From Karstenula rhodostoma CBS 690.94 (taxonomy: Eukaryota; Ascomycota; Dothideomycetes; Pleosporales; Didymosphaeriaceae), in the NCBI GenBank assembly GCA_010093485.1, contig MU001501.1:1691052-1755051 (forward strand): a stretch of DNA of 64,000 nucleotides, given 5' to 3'. The notes below the pieces were generated by a model, which saw only the letters and a list, made by a program, of their open reading frames with translations, had not been told where the DNA came from and made no database searches. How positions within the stretch are numbered: the stretch's first letter is position 1; the number at the start of each line of letters is the position of its first letter. Both the position numbers and the translations under genes were made by a program. Of this stretch, positions 44,301 through 54,572 are shown one piece after another.

Positions 44301-45760
44301 TGAGCGAGGTCGGCATGTTAGATCTTGCTCGAAGCAAGGCGGTAACCAGGACTGACCCGCTCTCACTCCAGAGTCGCCTCGTTCGTTGTGGGAGTCGCTA
44401 CAAGCAGAACTTGAAGGCTTCACTAACGATATTGTATGCTCGGGCTTTACCATTCACGGGCGGAATGGCTTCCGATGATCTACAGAAAGAGAGAAGCAGG
44501 GTCCTCAGCCGAGAGGTTAGACTGGGCAACGTCGATATCGTGGAGACATTGCTAGAGCTGAAATATCATCCAGACGGAACTCAGTACCATCGTCCAATCG
44601 AAGAAGCTATCAGGGTGAACCACAACGCTCTGTTCGACCTCTTGAAAAGGTACAACGCCAACCTTTCTGTTACCCAAATGACGCCTACTGGAGTGATATC
44701 ACTGCTTCACGCATGTGCATCTCGGCATCGTCAATCGCGACCGGGTAGGTATATCGCAGATGCACTCATAGCCGCAGGTGTACCTCTGGAAAGCGTGGAT
44801 TCGCGAAGCAAGTCACCGCTTGCAATGGCGATTCTGAACCAGAACTTTGACGTCGCGGCTGCGTTGGTCGACAATGGTGCCAACGTCGATGCGCTCTACC
44901 CGTTGCAAATTCCTGGATCGCATGGGTTAGAGACAAGATACACCACAGTACTCGTGGAGGTCCTATCGCAACATACCATGCGTACTATTGAATCGCTGAA
45001 ATTTCTGTTCGGAAAACGCAATGGGAGTCCAAAGGAACGGCCCGCATTCCACACAGACCCCGCTAACAAGTTCTCCATCCTGCATCTTCTAGCTGGCAGT
45101 CCGAACTTCACGCACATTGCGCAGATCACGCCTAAGATACTCAGTCTTTGCCTGGAAACGTACAATGAGCCTTCGTTGATCAACTACAGGCACCCTCTGC
45201 TCGGATCCGCACTCTGCTATGCAGCAGCAAACGGACAGAAATCAATGGTAGATCTCCTGCTCAAGCACGGGGCGGATGTCAGCGTTGGTGCAGGGCCGGT
45301 GGTGAGAGACTCGGTGCAAGTCTTGCTTCGGCCTAAGACATCCTGGACGCCACTTTGGGCTACGATACTAAAGCTCGACGAGGAATTATCAAAGGGGATT
45401 CTGCTGCCATCCAAGGATTCACCATATGACTGGCTTCACTCATCTTTGTTGCAAAATCTTGAGAAATGCGTCACCTTTCTGTCAGCCAACAATGATGATG
45501 TGCTTGCGCAAAAGGCCGTAGAACGACTTAGACAGAAGAGGCGCTTGGTTGAAGAAGAAGAATCTAGATGGTGGGTTGAAAGACACAGGAATAGCCAGAC
45601 AACGGAAATAGCAAAAACACAGCAACCCTTGGACCTGGGTTTCCTTCCAGGGTCGGCAAGTGAGAATGACGAGAGGAAGATCCGAGATATCTGCAACGGT
45701 ACTGAGCCTGACTGGAGGTCAGGAGAGCTCGGTCGGCTTATGCGCAATATGCACCTTTGA
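41331..45760 (+). CDS. Protein kinase with C-terminal ankyrin repeats
   Basis: Five exons (41331-41671, 41718-42551, 42598-42679, 42816-42895, 42943-45760) encode 1,384 residues. The kinase domain (about 65-345) has the full set of motifs: glycine loop GKILGQGKTF (70-79), VALK with K100, HGDMKHEN (215-222), DFG (251-253) and APE (276-278), followed by DVYSFGLLVWRAF. The order and the RxHPNIVRLLGI segment resemble RIPK/TKL-type kinases. The long C-terminal part contains ankyrin-like units (GLLHYAAAAGLSETLQHLV, PLVCACAGGKLDCALFLLDNGADPN, SALCYAAANGQKSMVDLLLKHGADV), which usually bind proteins. There is no signal peptide. The start ATG at 41331 was preferred because the frame upstream begins only with GTG. 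Partner and substrate are unknown; the divergent pseudokinase is a candidate. Confidence 0.87.
42700..42789 (+). repeat. Palindromic MITE-like insert within an intron
   Basis: Inside the 136-bp third intron of the kinase-ankyrin gene, CAAAAGTCTGAGTACA (42711-42726) is the exact inverse of 42763-42778, with a 36-bp loop. The similarity continues outward to CAGTA and TACTG at the ends. The other introns of the gene are 46-47 bp, so this one is about 90 bp longer, which is the size of the palindrome. Confidence 0.7.
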
Positions 45761-46055
45761 ACTAGGCGTCTCAGTCCCTTACCTTTCACTGTCTAGCTTG
45801 GCGAGCGCGAGCACGTGCCGACGATACTTGGCCTGTGCGGGACTCAAAAATAAACACCCACGCTCCCAACACTTGCCTCGAAGACTCCTTCACCTTTGAC
45901 CGTCAAAATCGGCCACAGAGGGCCGTGAAGGCGCTTTCCGAGTCTGTATTGCGGTTTCACAAATACCTCGTCTCTTGGATACCACTCCCCGACCTTATCC
46001 TTCCGGTTATTGTCGAGAATCTCTCACTCAATTGCTCGTGTTTCTCACCACCAAA
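45761..46055. other. Spacer downstream of the kinase-ankyrin gene
   Basis: About 0.3 kb with no recognised content. Confidence 0.5.
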
Positions 46056-47047
46056 ATGGCGTCGCGACAGGTCAGTCTTCCCGGCTTAATCCGCCCATTG
46101 AAGCCCGTGAGAATACTTACTAGTACGGCTTTAGAAACAGCACAATCCTTCGTCCAACAAGCGTGCCAGAGCCTTCGTCAGCGTCGAGAAGTCCCAGAGG
46201 CATGTAACACAATCGCGTAACTCATAATCAGTAACTAACAGCTCAAAGCTGGATGACGGGTCCTTCTATACAGGTCGTGGTTGGCAAGAGCGAATCCTCT
46301 CGGGTGTTCGGGGTCTTCCGCAACCTCATCACAGCTCGGTCTAAGTTCTTCGAGACAGCACTTAATGGTCGCTGGGTAGAATTAGACGATAATATGGTCA
46401 AGCTCCCAGAAGAGGATCCCGCTCTCTTTCAGAAGTAGTTGCAGCTCCTGTACTTGAACACCGTTCCTCTCCGAGAGAAGATCGATGTCCTCACAACCCA
46501 GGATGGGGAGCCCGATGGTTCTGTCAGCAACAAGACGAGGCGACCAGAAGAGGAGATATCGGACGACGTGTCAGCTGCTGTGACACGGGAAGTGGCCACC
46601 ATCATAGACCTCTATATCTTCTGCGAAAAGATCCAAGACGTCCGGTCAAAGAACATCCTCACCACCGCGATTCTAGAAGCTACTCAGACGCAACGAGAGG
46701 ATGGTTTCGAGTATACTATCCCACTCGACGGCCCCACGATCCGCTTGTATGATACTACGGCTCCTGGCAATAAGATGAGGAAGCTTCTCGTGGATCATAT
46801 CGTTGTATGGGGTGACGTGGAGTCGTTGCAGGAACTGCAGCACCCTTCACAATGGGAAAAGGATCCCAATGCTCAGCGCGATGCTAGAACGGAATTCATG
46901 TTCGATGTCGCAGTTGCTCTATTCAAAAAGTGAAACGATCGCTATGGTTATATTGTCGCATCCGATTACCACGAGCTGCTTGAGGAAGCTGTGTCTGCGG
47001 ATGACGTCTTGTTTCGGGACGAGGACGAGGACGAGGACAACGAGTAG
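46056..47047 (+). pseudogene. BTB/POZ-domain protein gene, broken
   Basis: From 46253 one reading frame continues to 47047 but is interrupted by TAG at 46436-46438 and TGA at 46931-46933. Both sit where a Trp would fit: ALFQK-stop-LQLLYLNTVP and VALFKK-stop-NDRYGYIV. The BTB core is clear: VVVGKSESSRVFGVFRNLITARSKFFETALNGRW. Just upstream, LDDGSFYT belongs to the same domain but lies in another frame, so a frameshift near 46273 is likely. An upstream ATG at 46056 followed by GTCAGT probably was the first exon. BTB domains mediate dimerisation and cullin-3 binding. The C-terminus is an acidic Asp-Glu tail. Confidence 0.72.
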
Positions 47048-47433
47048 TCCGCAAGGTGCGTGCTCCAGTGTGTATGGACTACTCCTGGGACCCCATGGAA
47101 CCCCACGATTCATGATCTGACAAAGAATTCTAGACCCCTGAAGGTGTTGTCGGGCACGTATGTTTTCCAGAGCCTTGGAATAGTGTCGACAGTTGCTTTT
47201 CACATTCAGGCTGGTACACGGTGAACGATGCGCGATGAGGACCAGAAGCTCACTCAGACGATCGGTACGAGCGTACATAGTTTGCCGCTTTGTCTCACGA
47301 TTGCCTTTCCAGCTAGCGCACCATCTCTCGAAGTACGAGCGATTCATGTCACATCCGACCATGCTAGGGTTGGCGCAAACGGATCATCGAGAAGCTATCA
47401 TAAATCATTGAATTTTGAACCTTTTATTGTGGC
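47048..47433. other. Spacer between BTB pseudogene and rhodopsin-domain gene
   Basis: About 0.4 kb, the 3' flanks of two convergent loci. Nothing recognised. Confidence 0.5.
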
Positions 47434-48741
47434 TTAAACTTCTTCGCAAGCTACTGACGTGCGAATCTTACCCCTTTCATCGCTTTCCTCCAGAAAGCCC
47501 GCCCACTGTGCTGTCAACGAGTTATGTCGCTCCTCCACACATATGGTGGGTAGCTGAACAAACGTGGGTTCCACGAACGCAGGCTCCGGGCGCGTGATGA
47601 ACGACGTCGGCACGAACGCAGGTGCCACCCTCTCGTTGTGCACGAAGCTCGCGATGCTGTGGTCTGCACTCGAGCTGGGCGAGTGCTTCTTTTCCGACGC
47701 GCTTCGGCCTATGCCCGTCCCCTTTCGTATGGACAGTGCGCTCGATAGCCGCGACATGAGGGCTGACTGTCCGATGCGCCTTATGAGCGGCCGGAAGATG
47801 GGCAGTGAGGCGCAGACAATGCTCATGCCTGCGTGCACGGTAGTCCATACTTCGGTGTTGGAGTATGAGGGGACACGGCTGTTTTTCTTGAAGCCCAGGA
47901 CTACTCTTACGAGGCCGGTGATGATGGTGCTAGCACGTGTTAGCGAATGCCCGGGGCGTCCTCGTTCATCGGTAGGAAGCCTTACAAAGCACCCAGAGCA
48001 AAGATACCCAGCACCAACCCCTTCCTTCGCCAGCTCATCTTCATCCGCACGACGACGCTCACTGGCATCGCAAGGATGATGACGTCGAGCACGATCTCGC
48101 ACGAGCCGCTGGCCATCCAGAAGAGGTTGTAGTCGAAGCAGTACCGCGGGTCCGCGAAGCTGTTGATCCAGCTCCACTTCAGCGGGATGCAGTTGGTGAA
48201 GGATGCGACTGTGCAGCCGAGCCACCATCCCACGACGAGAAAGATGGCAAGATAAAGCTGTGCGCGGAAGGCATTCGACACGTTGAAGATGCGGTTATAC
48301 ATGAGCAGGATTGCGAGCTTCGTGGTACCCGCGATGGTGAAGTAGAGGATCGAGGTGGCGAAAGCGAGCTTGAGGTAGAGGACATCGTGGGAGGTGTAGA
48401 CGTAGCTCGTGTCGGTGTTCTCGGACACCCAGAGGCCATTGGGCGCGACACTGTTTGCTTGTCGGCGTTAGCTCTCGTCCAAGATTGACGGAGGGATGCG
48501 CATGGTACGTACCAACGAGCGTTACCACAGCAGTGGCTAATGTGAATAGAACGGCGGAGAAAATCGACCAGTCATCTGCTTTGAGTCCCGACTTGGTGAA
48601 GATGCGCGTATAGAATCGCAGTCCGACGGAAACAACGGCGAGGGCGATGACAAGGCCGCTGACGGCGAGAGTGGCATTCGAATCTCCGGTCTTCTGCTGC
48701 TCAACGCGGCGCAAGAGGCTTTGCGCATACAATGGGGCCAT
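47434..48741 (-). CDS. Fungal rhodopsin-domain (PTH11/SAT5-like) membrane protein
   Basis: Three exons on the minus strand (48741-48509, 48450-47986, 47929-47434) encode 397 residues. Introns are 58 and 56 bp and the joins read LVGTVAPNGLW and LGAFTIITGLVRVV. Seven membrane segments can be traced, beginning with LAVSGLVIALAVVSVGLRFYTRIF, where the GLRFYTR block is typical of this family. A Cys-containing loop (FTNCIPLKWSW...FADPRYCFDY) and LDVIILAMPV are also characteristic. Members are plasma-membrane proteins, some of which act as sensors in plant-associated fungi, but most are uncharacterised. The C-terminal tail of about 130 residues is Ser-rich and cytosolic. The first donor (GTACCA) is non-canonical beyond GT; it was chosen because it alone keeps the frame. 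Confidence 0.85.
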
Positions 48742-49554
48742 ATCGCTGACTGTTTGTTGCGCTCGAATTATTTCCGGGTACTAGGACCTTGGGCGCGATA
48801 ACACGTCGCAACAAGGGTTTCATGGTGGATAAATGCGACAGGTTATACGTATGCAGACGCGGGTCATGTTTGTCTTCGGGATTGTAAAAGTCGTATGGAG
48901 GGATGGCTTCGCGAGGCGGAGTATCGCGGGGCATCTGTACAAGGCTGGATGGGGGCTAGTGTTCGCCGTTGTAGATGCACATCCGCATGCGCCATTAGGG
49001 AAAGGTCACCAATGGAAACAGGTTATTTCCACGAGGCTAACGGAAGATAAGTAGTGTCCGGTTCTTGCGGGAGCGGTGCGGATGCTACCATGCGGTCACA
49101 GCGCAAGTGGGGGACCGTTTTTCAAGCGCGGACATCTTTGGTAGCCTGCTGAACGCTCGTGTCGTGAATTTACACTCTACCTCTATCATTTTATGCGGAA
49201 ATCTCATGTGCTGGGTCTCTTGAATCTGCGCAGCATAGAGTGCAAGGCTGTAAAGTCGCCGATGTCAGCATATCTCACACGTGGATGGTATTTTTAGATC
49301 CCGTGTGAGACCATTCCGGAAAAACGATTTGGGTGCAGGGATGACGGCGGCTGTGTGTCTTGGTGAGATAAGGCGTGGGGGCCGTGCAGATGCAGAATCC
49401 ATCAATCACCACAACACCGCTCCACTCCCATCACCAGCGATCTCGGGACATTCTTAGCGCACTGCAAGCACGACAACCGGTGAACTTCAATCTTTTCGAT
49501 TGCGCGATACACCGCTCTTGAGGCCTGCTCACACCACCGCACCACCGCGTAACA
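48742..49554. promoter_or_regulatory. Divergent intergenic region, 0.8 kb
   Basis: Lies between the rhodopsin-domain gene (minus) and the sphingolipid reductase gene (plus) and must include both promoters. A minus-strand frame near 48701-48934 is protein-like (REAIPPYDFYNPEDKHD) but has no recognised family. It might be an upstream exon or a small gene. Confidence 0.4.
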
Positions 49555-50684
49555 ATGGGCGCGCTCCTCACGAAGAATGAGCTGCCTGTGGAAGGTCGAG
49601 TAAGCCGCCAAGGGCTCTGGTATAATAGACATGCTGATAATTCAATAGACCGTGCTCATCACAGGCGGTTCGAAAGGCCTCGGGCTCGCAGCAGCGCAGC
49701 AGCTAGCGGCCAAAGGAGCCAACCTGGTCATCGTGGCACGTGGCCAAGAAAGCTTATCTACTGCCCTCAAGGGCGTCACCGTAAGCTGACCAAAAGCATT
49801 TCCAAATATACCAGACACGGTATTGACAGTGTGTCAAGAAAAGCGCTCGCAACCCAGAGACTCAGCGCTTCCACTCTATCCAAGCAAACGTGATCACCGC
49901 GGAAGCATGCTCCCGCGTCATCGCAGAGGCAACAGAATGGAACAACGGCCACCCTCCGGACATCGTCTGGTGCTGCAGCGGCAGCGCACACCCCACGCTC
50001 TTCGCAGACACCCCAACTGAGCAGTTCCAGACAATGATGGATAGTAACTACTTCTCCTGCGTGTACATGGCACACGCGACCCTCAACGCCTGGCTTCGAC
50101 CTACTTCCAAGCCCGCGATCACGGAGGAAGGCGAAGCGACGAGCGCATCAAAACCAGCACGTCACATCATCTTCACCGGCTCCTTCGTCTCGTTCTATTC
50201 TTTCGCGGGCTTCACGCCGTATGCGCCGAGCAAGGCGGCTATCCGCTCGCTGTCCGATTCGCTATCGCAGGAGATGAACCTCTACGCTACATCACGTCCA
50301 GACCTGCCGCGGATGCGCATCCACACGGTGTTTCCGGCCACCATGCACACGCAGTCCTGTGCAGACGAAGATGCCGTGAAGTCCGACCTGACCAAGTCGC
50401 TCGAGGAAGGCGATCAGATCCTACAGCCGGAAGAGTGTGCGCGGAAAGCGATCAGTGGGCTGGAAGCTGGCGAGGAATTGGTCGCTACGAGCTTGATTAT
50501 TAGAGCGGTGATGGCGAGCGTGTTGGGTGGGGCGGTCAGAGGGGGGTTCTGGAAGGGACTGGCGAATACCGTGTTGGGGTGGATTACTGCCGTGGTGATG
50601 GTTTTCATTCGGTGGGAGATGGATACGAAGGTTAGGAAATGGGGAAGGGAACATGGACCCAGCGGGTATCGGAAGAAGGACTGA
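49555..50684 (+). CDS. TSC10: 3-ketodihydrosphingosine reductase (short-chain dehydrogenase)
   Basis: Three exons (49555-49599, 49649-49780, 49839-50684) encode 340 residues. The enzyme reduces 3-ketosphinganine to sphinganine with NADPH, the second step of sphingolipid synthesis, on the ER membrane. The Rossmann motif TGGSKGLG lies at residues 20-27 after TVLI. The catalytic residues are S174 (FTGSFVSFY), Y187 and K191 (YAPSK), and PSKAAIRSLSDSLSQEMNLY is typical of KDSR/Tsc10. A hydrophobic C-terminal stretch (GLANTVLGWITAVVMVFI) is the likely membrane anchor. The joins PVEGR-TVLITGG and GVT-KSARNPETQRFHSI keep frame and family similarity. Other membrane SDRs are possible but fit less well. 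It is convergent with the next gene, 152 bp apart. Confidence 0.88.
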
Positions 50685-50836
50685 GTCGGTTACTGGGGTG
50701 TGGAAGCAGTGAGTTCGTCGATTCCAGGAGATCGTTTAATGGAGGCCAGGTTGGTGCGAACAACATACATAGCGCTCAGCGTACAGGGTCACTATTCGAT
50801 GTATTGACCGACCCTAGATTGGCCATTTCACTTGAG

Positions 50837-53800
50837 TTACTTTACTCCCAGTCCACTCCCGAAGATTCTATCGATCCGCGTGGCACGCTCCCATACAACT
50901 TCACCACCATCCTCACTCTTCTTTTTGAAGTACAAGATCCGATGCTGAGGTATAAACTCCTCATCCGTCTGCTCCGTCTTCCACTTCTCCAGCGTCGTCT
51001 CCTTGGCTCCCAAGAACCGATCCTCATACCCTACAACGTACTCACTAGGATCAAGATTCGCGTCCCAGCGAAGACGGTTGAGGATGTCGGAGGCGGGTCG
51101 GAGTTTGTTTGATGAGACAGGTGTACTGGTAGCGGAAGGCGCAGGACGCAGTGGCAGCCTGCGCGCAGTCGGAGGAGCAAAGTCGTCTTCGGTTTCGTCG
51201 AAGTCTTCCTCGTCGTCGGAGTCTGGCTCCATGTCGGGGATGTAGTCACCCCACTCGCGTGCGTCGGGGTGCAGGTCTTTGACTTCGGCTGGCTTAGCGA
51301 GGGAGACGCCAATCCAGGCTGAGCTCTCGTCGTAATACTTGTCGTCCGCGCGGACCAGAGTGAGGAAGCGGTCAAAGACTTGCTGCAAAACGGCCTTCGC
51401 ATCGGCGCGTTCTTCTTGACTGGTGGCGGTGTCATCATTGCTCCGTGACAAGCCGATGAGGTAGCAGCCGTGGTAGTAAGTGTCCGATGCGTTCGCCTCT
51501 CTATCGGCAAATCGAGCTGGCCAGATACGGGACGACAACTGGGGCAACGCTTTGTGAAGATCTGTTTGTGGTCAGCTAGATAATTATGATAGTGAAAAGC
51601 TAAACGTACCCACGACGAGATTGATGCATCGCGACTCAACCCAGCCCACTAAGCCCTTGCCCCTTGACAGCGCGCGGCCCCAGTATTGGATATCAATTTT
51701 GACGTAGCTATCATATGAACTAAGGAAACTTCCAATCGCGGGCTTGGATCCCGGAGCATCGACCTCGAGGAACGTCTCCCAAGTCATCCCGGGACTTGAC
51801 AAGCGATCGTCTGCCTGTCGAAGTTCGTGGACCAACACTTGCATTCCGGGTACGGTAGCCGTATGCGCGATATTCGAGTTCGGGGCATGGAATCCCAGAA
51901 TGACCATCACCTCTCGTGCGCTGCGCTGATATCGCGGCTTCTTTTTGTGGAAGAATGCATCATACACCATATCGTTCTGCCAATCGAAGTTTGCGTAATG
52001 GTGGAAAAACGAGAGGATCAGGTCGCCCGCGCTCACGGATCCAGAGTCGTGGGCCAAACGCTTGCACACCCAAGCCAACATCAGAGTGATGTGGATGCCA
52101 CCGAAGTAACCGAACTTCGTGGAGTAAATACCCCGCGCGACGGCCCATTGCCTAATGAAACGGTAGGCCAAGCGGAACGAGGCCATCGACGGGAGGGTGC
52201 GCTGGATGTAAGTGAGGTCGCGGATGGGTTTGAGCTTGCGTAGTGATAAGATAGGAAGATTGAAGATCGGATCGGTAGCTGGAATAGTTGCAAAATCAGA
52301 CCATCTACGCGGGAAGTTAGTAAAAAGTCGAAGGAAGACCTCTAATGGGTCCGAAGTACCTGTGAACGATGTTCGCCGCTGGACAGTACTGCAAGTCCAT
52401 GTTCACTCCGTTGACCGATAGCTCCAACATCGTGCCGGTGTTTGCCTCCACCTTTCGCAATAGGCGCACACCCTTGGCATCTGCCTTCAGTATACGTTGG
52501 CGAGCCAACTGGAAAAATGTCTTCGAGCTGATGGACCCGATGCAGAGACAGTCGATATCGGACTCTGGTGTCCACACATTCAGCGCGTAAGACCCTACCG
52601 GAATAATGACCATTGGTATTTCGGACGGGGTTGAAGATTCATCTGCACTCCCAAGAAGGACGTCTTTGATCAGACTAAATACTTGCTTGTAGCGCTCCTC
52701 GTCTTGCTGAGTAGGGAATGTTGCCCGTTTGGAGAGAGTCTCCATCAATTCAGCAGTGTTTGAGAGCTCAAGAGGCGTGTGTTTGTGGTGCACGATCCGC
52801 TTCTGGAGTATTTCTCGATCATCTAGATTATGAGGCGCTGTATCTTGACGGACTCGGAAACAGGCTCGAACACCATAATGGTCGCTTGCAACGGAAGTAG
52901 TGCCGTTTGTAAATTCAGGCCGTCCGAACTGGTTGAATTTCGTTAAGGCGAATCTGTCCTGGGGTCGCATGAAGATGCGATCGTAGCGTTGAGGTCTATT
53001 TTCCGCAGTACCAGATATGTAAGCAGCAAGAGGGTTTGCATGTGGGTCGAATGTAGCGCCCTCCTCGCCTTCGAAAAGACCAGCTGCATCTAGTGCCGCC
53101 GTCTCGTCGACGTCCTCCACTCTGGCGACAGCCCATGCATCCAAGAGTCCAATCTCACTCATTGTCGATTCGGTTGAATCCAAGACCCGAGACGTTTCCA
53201 GAGAGATTGACTTTCCCTTAACGGCTTCATCGATTGTGTAACGTGAAGTTGGTAGGTTGAAGTCGCCCGCGACGATCCAGGAACTGGAGCGGTAGTTCCG
53301 CTCCAAATGATTTACTACATTCTGTAGCTGGACCTTCTTCGCTGTGACTGAACTGTCCGTCAATCCAGCGGTCAGATGCACCCCAGCGACCACCAATGAC
53401 GTTGCACTGGAAAGCTCGCTCGCGAATATAGAAGTAAAAGAGGCCACGATCGCGCCTTTGTGGCGTCTTTGAAAGGGTAGAGACTCCCAATTGAACTGCC
53501 ATTTGCTGAGTATAACGATGTTGCGAAGGCTAGGCAAAGGGCCAATGTCTGGCTGGCTGGGCGGTCCATGCGAAGCGTATGGGAACGCCTCCCGCACTTC
53601 TTCAATCTTCAGTAAATGCGACAGAAATTCGTCAGAGATCTCTTGTAGAAAAAGGACATCAGCAAGCGCAGACTCCTCGAGAATGATGTCGACTAAAAGC
53701 GGGTCTCGGTCGCGTACAGGAGGATATTCGGAATCAAGTAGAACGTTATAGGTGGATACAGATAATGACTCTGGTCTTTTTCCTTCCGGTGAAGAGGTCG

Positions 53801-54572
53801 AAAGAGTCCATTTCTGGGCCTGATGGTTGAATTCATATGTCGTCCCAGGCTGCATTCGGCGGGCGTTGGAGAATGAAGGTTCACCGATCATATCCTTATC
53901 GGAAAATGTTTCGTATGTCGAATCTGATACTGGCTTCCAGAATTCTGTCAGGGGAGTCGGTGTTGTTTGAGTCGAGCCTGGAAGATCGATGCTGCCCCAT
54001 AACCGCATTTCACTAGTGGTATCTGCTCCACGGGTGCTCTTTTCTCGGACGAGAATCGCTAGGGACCCAACATCAAACTCGAACGCTGGCACTCGGTTCA
54101 CCTTGTCTAGAAGGAATTGACGAGCTGATATAGAATTATCCTGTGCCTGTCCGACTGTCAGATGAAAGACAGACGGGCTGGCTTTCAGTCCGAGCGCCTG
54201 CAACGCTGCGGATCGGATTGATCCCAGGAAATTTTCTTCCTTGACGTCCTTGGCCCGAAGGAAAACGGTGATATCTTTACGCTGTTTGAATAACCCTGCT
54301 CCCCCCAATGCTACTGTACGTGAGCCGGTCCCGTCGAAATTCGCGTGGAGATGCGACTCAATTCTCTCTTTTGCTTCTGGAAGGCGCTCGAGGGAAACGA
54401 AAGGATATATGAGATTAACATGTGGAGGCCACTTCTCGAATGCTTTATCGTACAATGACCTGAGTTTGTCTATCTCTTCACACCAATGCCGGGGGGGTAT
54501 GACACAAAGCGCCGTGTCGTACGAATTTGTTGCAAATGATGCTTTCTTGTGTTGTTGATCAGGATCCGCCAT
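50837..54572 (-). CDS. Four-domain RNA-processing fusion: 2H phosphoesterase, EEP nuclease, PAP-type nucleotidyltransferase, MJ1316
   Basis: Three exons on the minus strand (54572-52360, 52304-51610, 51561-50837) encode 1,210 residues. Domain 1 (about 15-180) is a 2H/LigT-like phosphoesterase with H51 (HVNLIYPF) and H137 (FHLT). Domain 2 (about 268-575) is an endonuclease/exonuclease/phosphatase fold with N276, E311, D437/N439 (GDFN) and D564-H565 (SDH). Domain 3 (about 630-970) is a poly(A)-polymerase-like nucleotidyltransferase with G660-S661, D672, D674 and D726, followed by its helical domain. Domain 4 (about 1125-1208) is MJ1316/DUF504, proposed to recognise cyclic-phosphate RNA ends; an acidic linker precedes it. 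All active-site residues are present. Together they could trim, cleave and re-extend damaged RNA ends. The start ATG at 54572 was chosen over an upstream TTG. Confidence 0.87.

Noticed and set aside
46056..47047. Programmed stop-codon read-through of the BTB gene
   Set aside because: Two different stops plus a probable frameshift make simple gene decay more likely than recoding.
47564..48079. 171-codon plus-strand frame
   Set aside because: It is antisense to exon 3 and part of exon 2 of the rhodopsin-domain gene, which has clear family motifs and splice sites.
51031..51639. 202-codon minus-strand frame overlapping the RNA-processing gene
   Set aside because: It is an alternative frame of exon 3. 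The MJ1316 domain is in the other frame.
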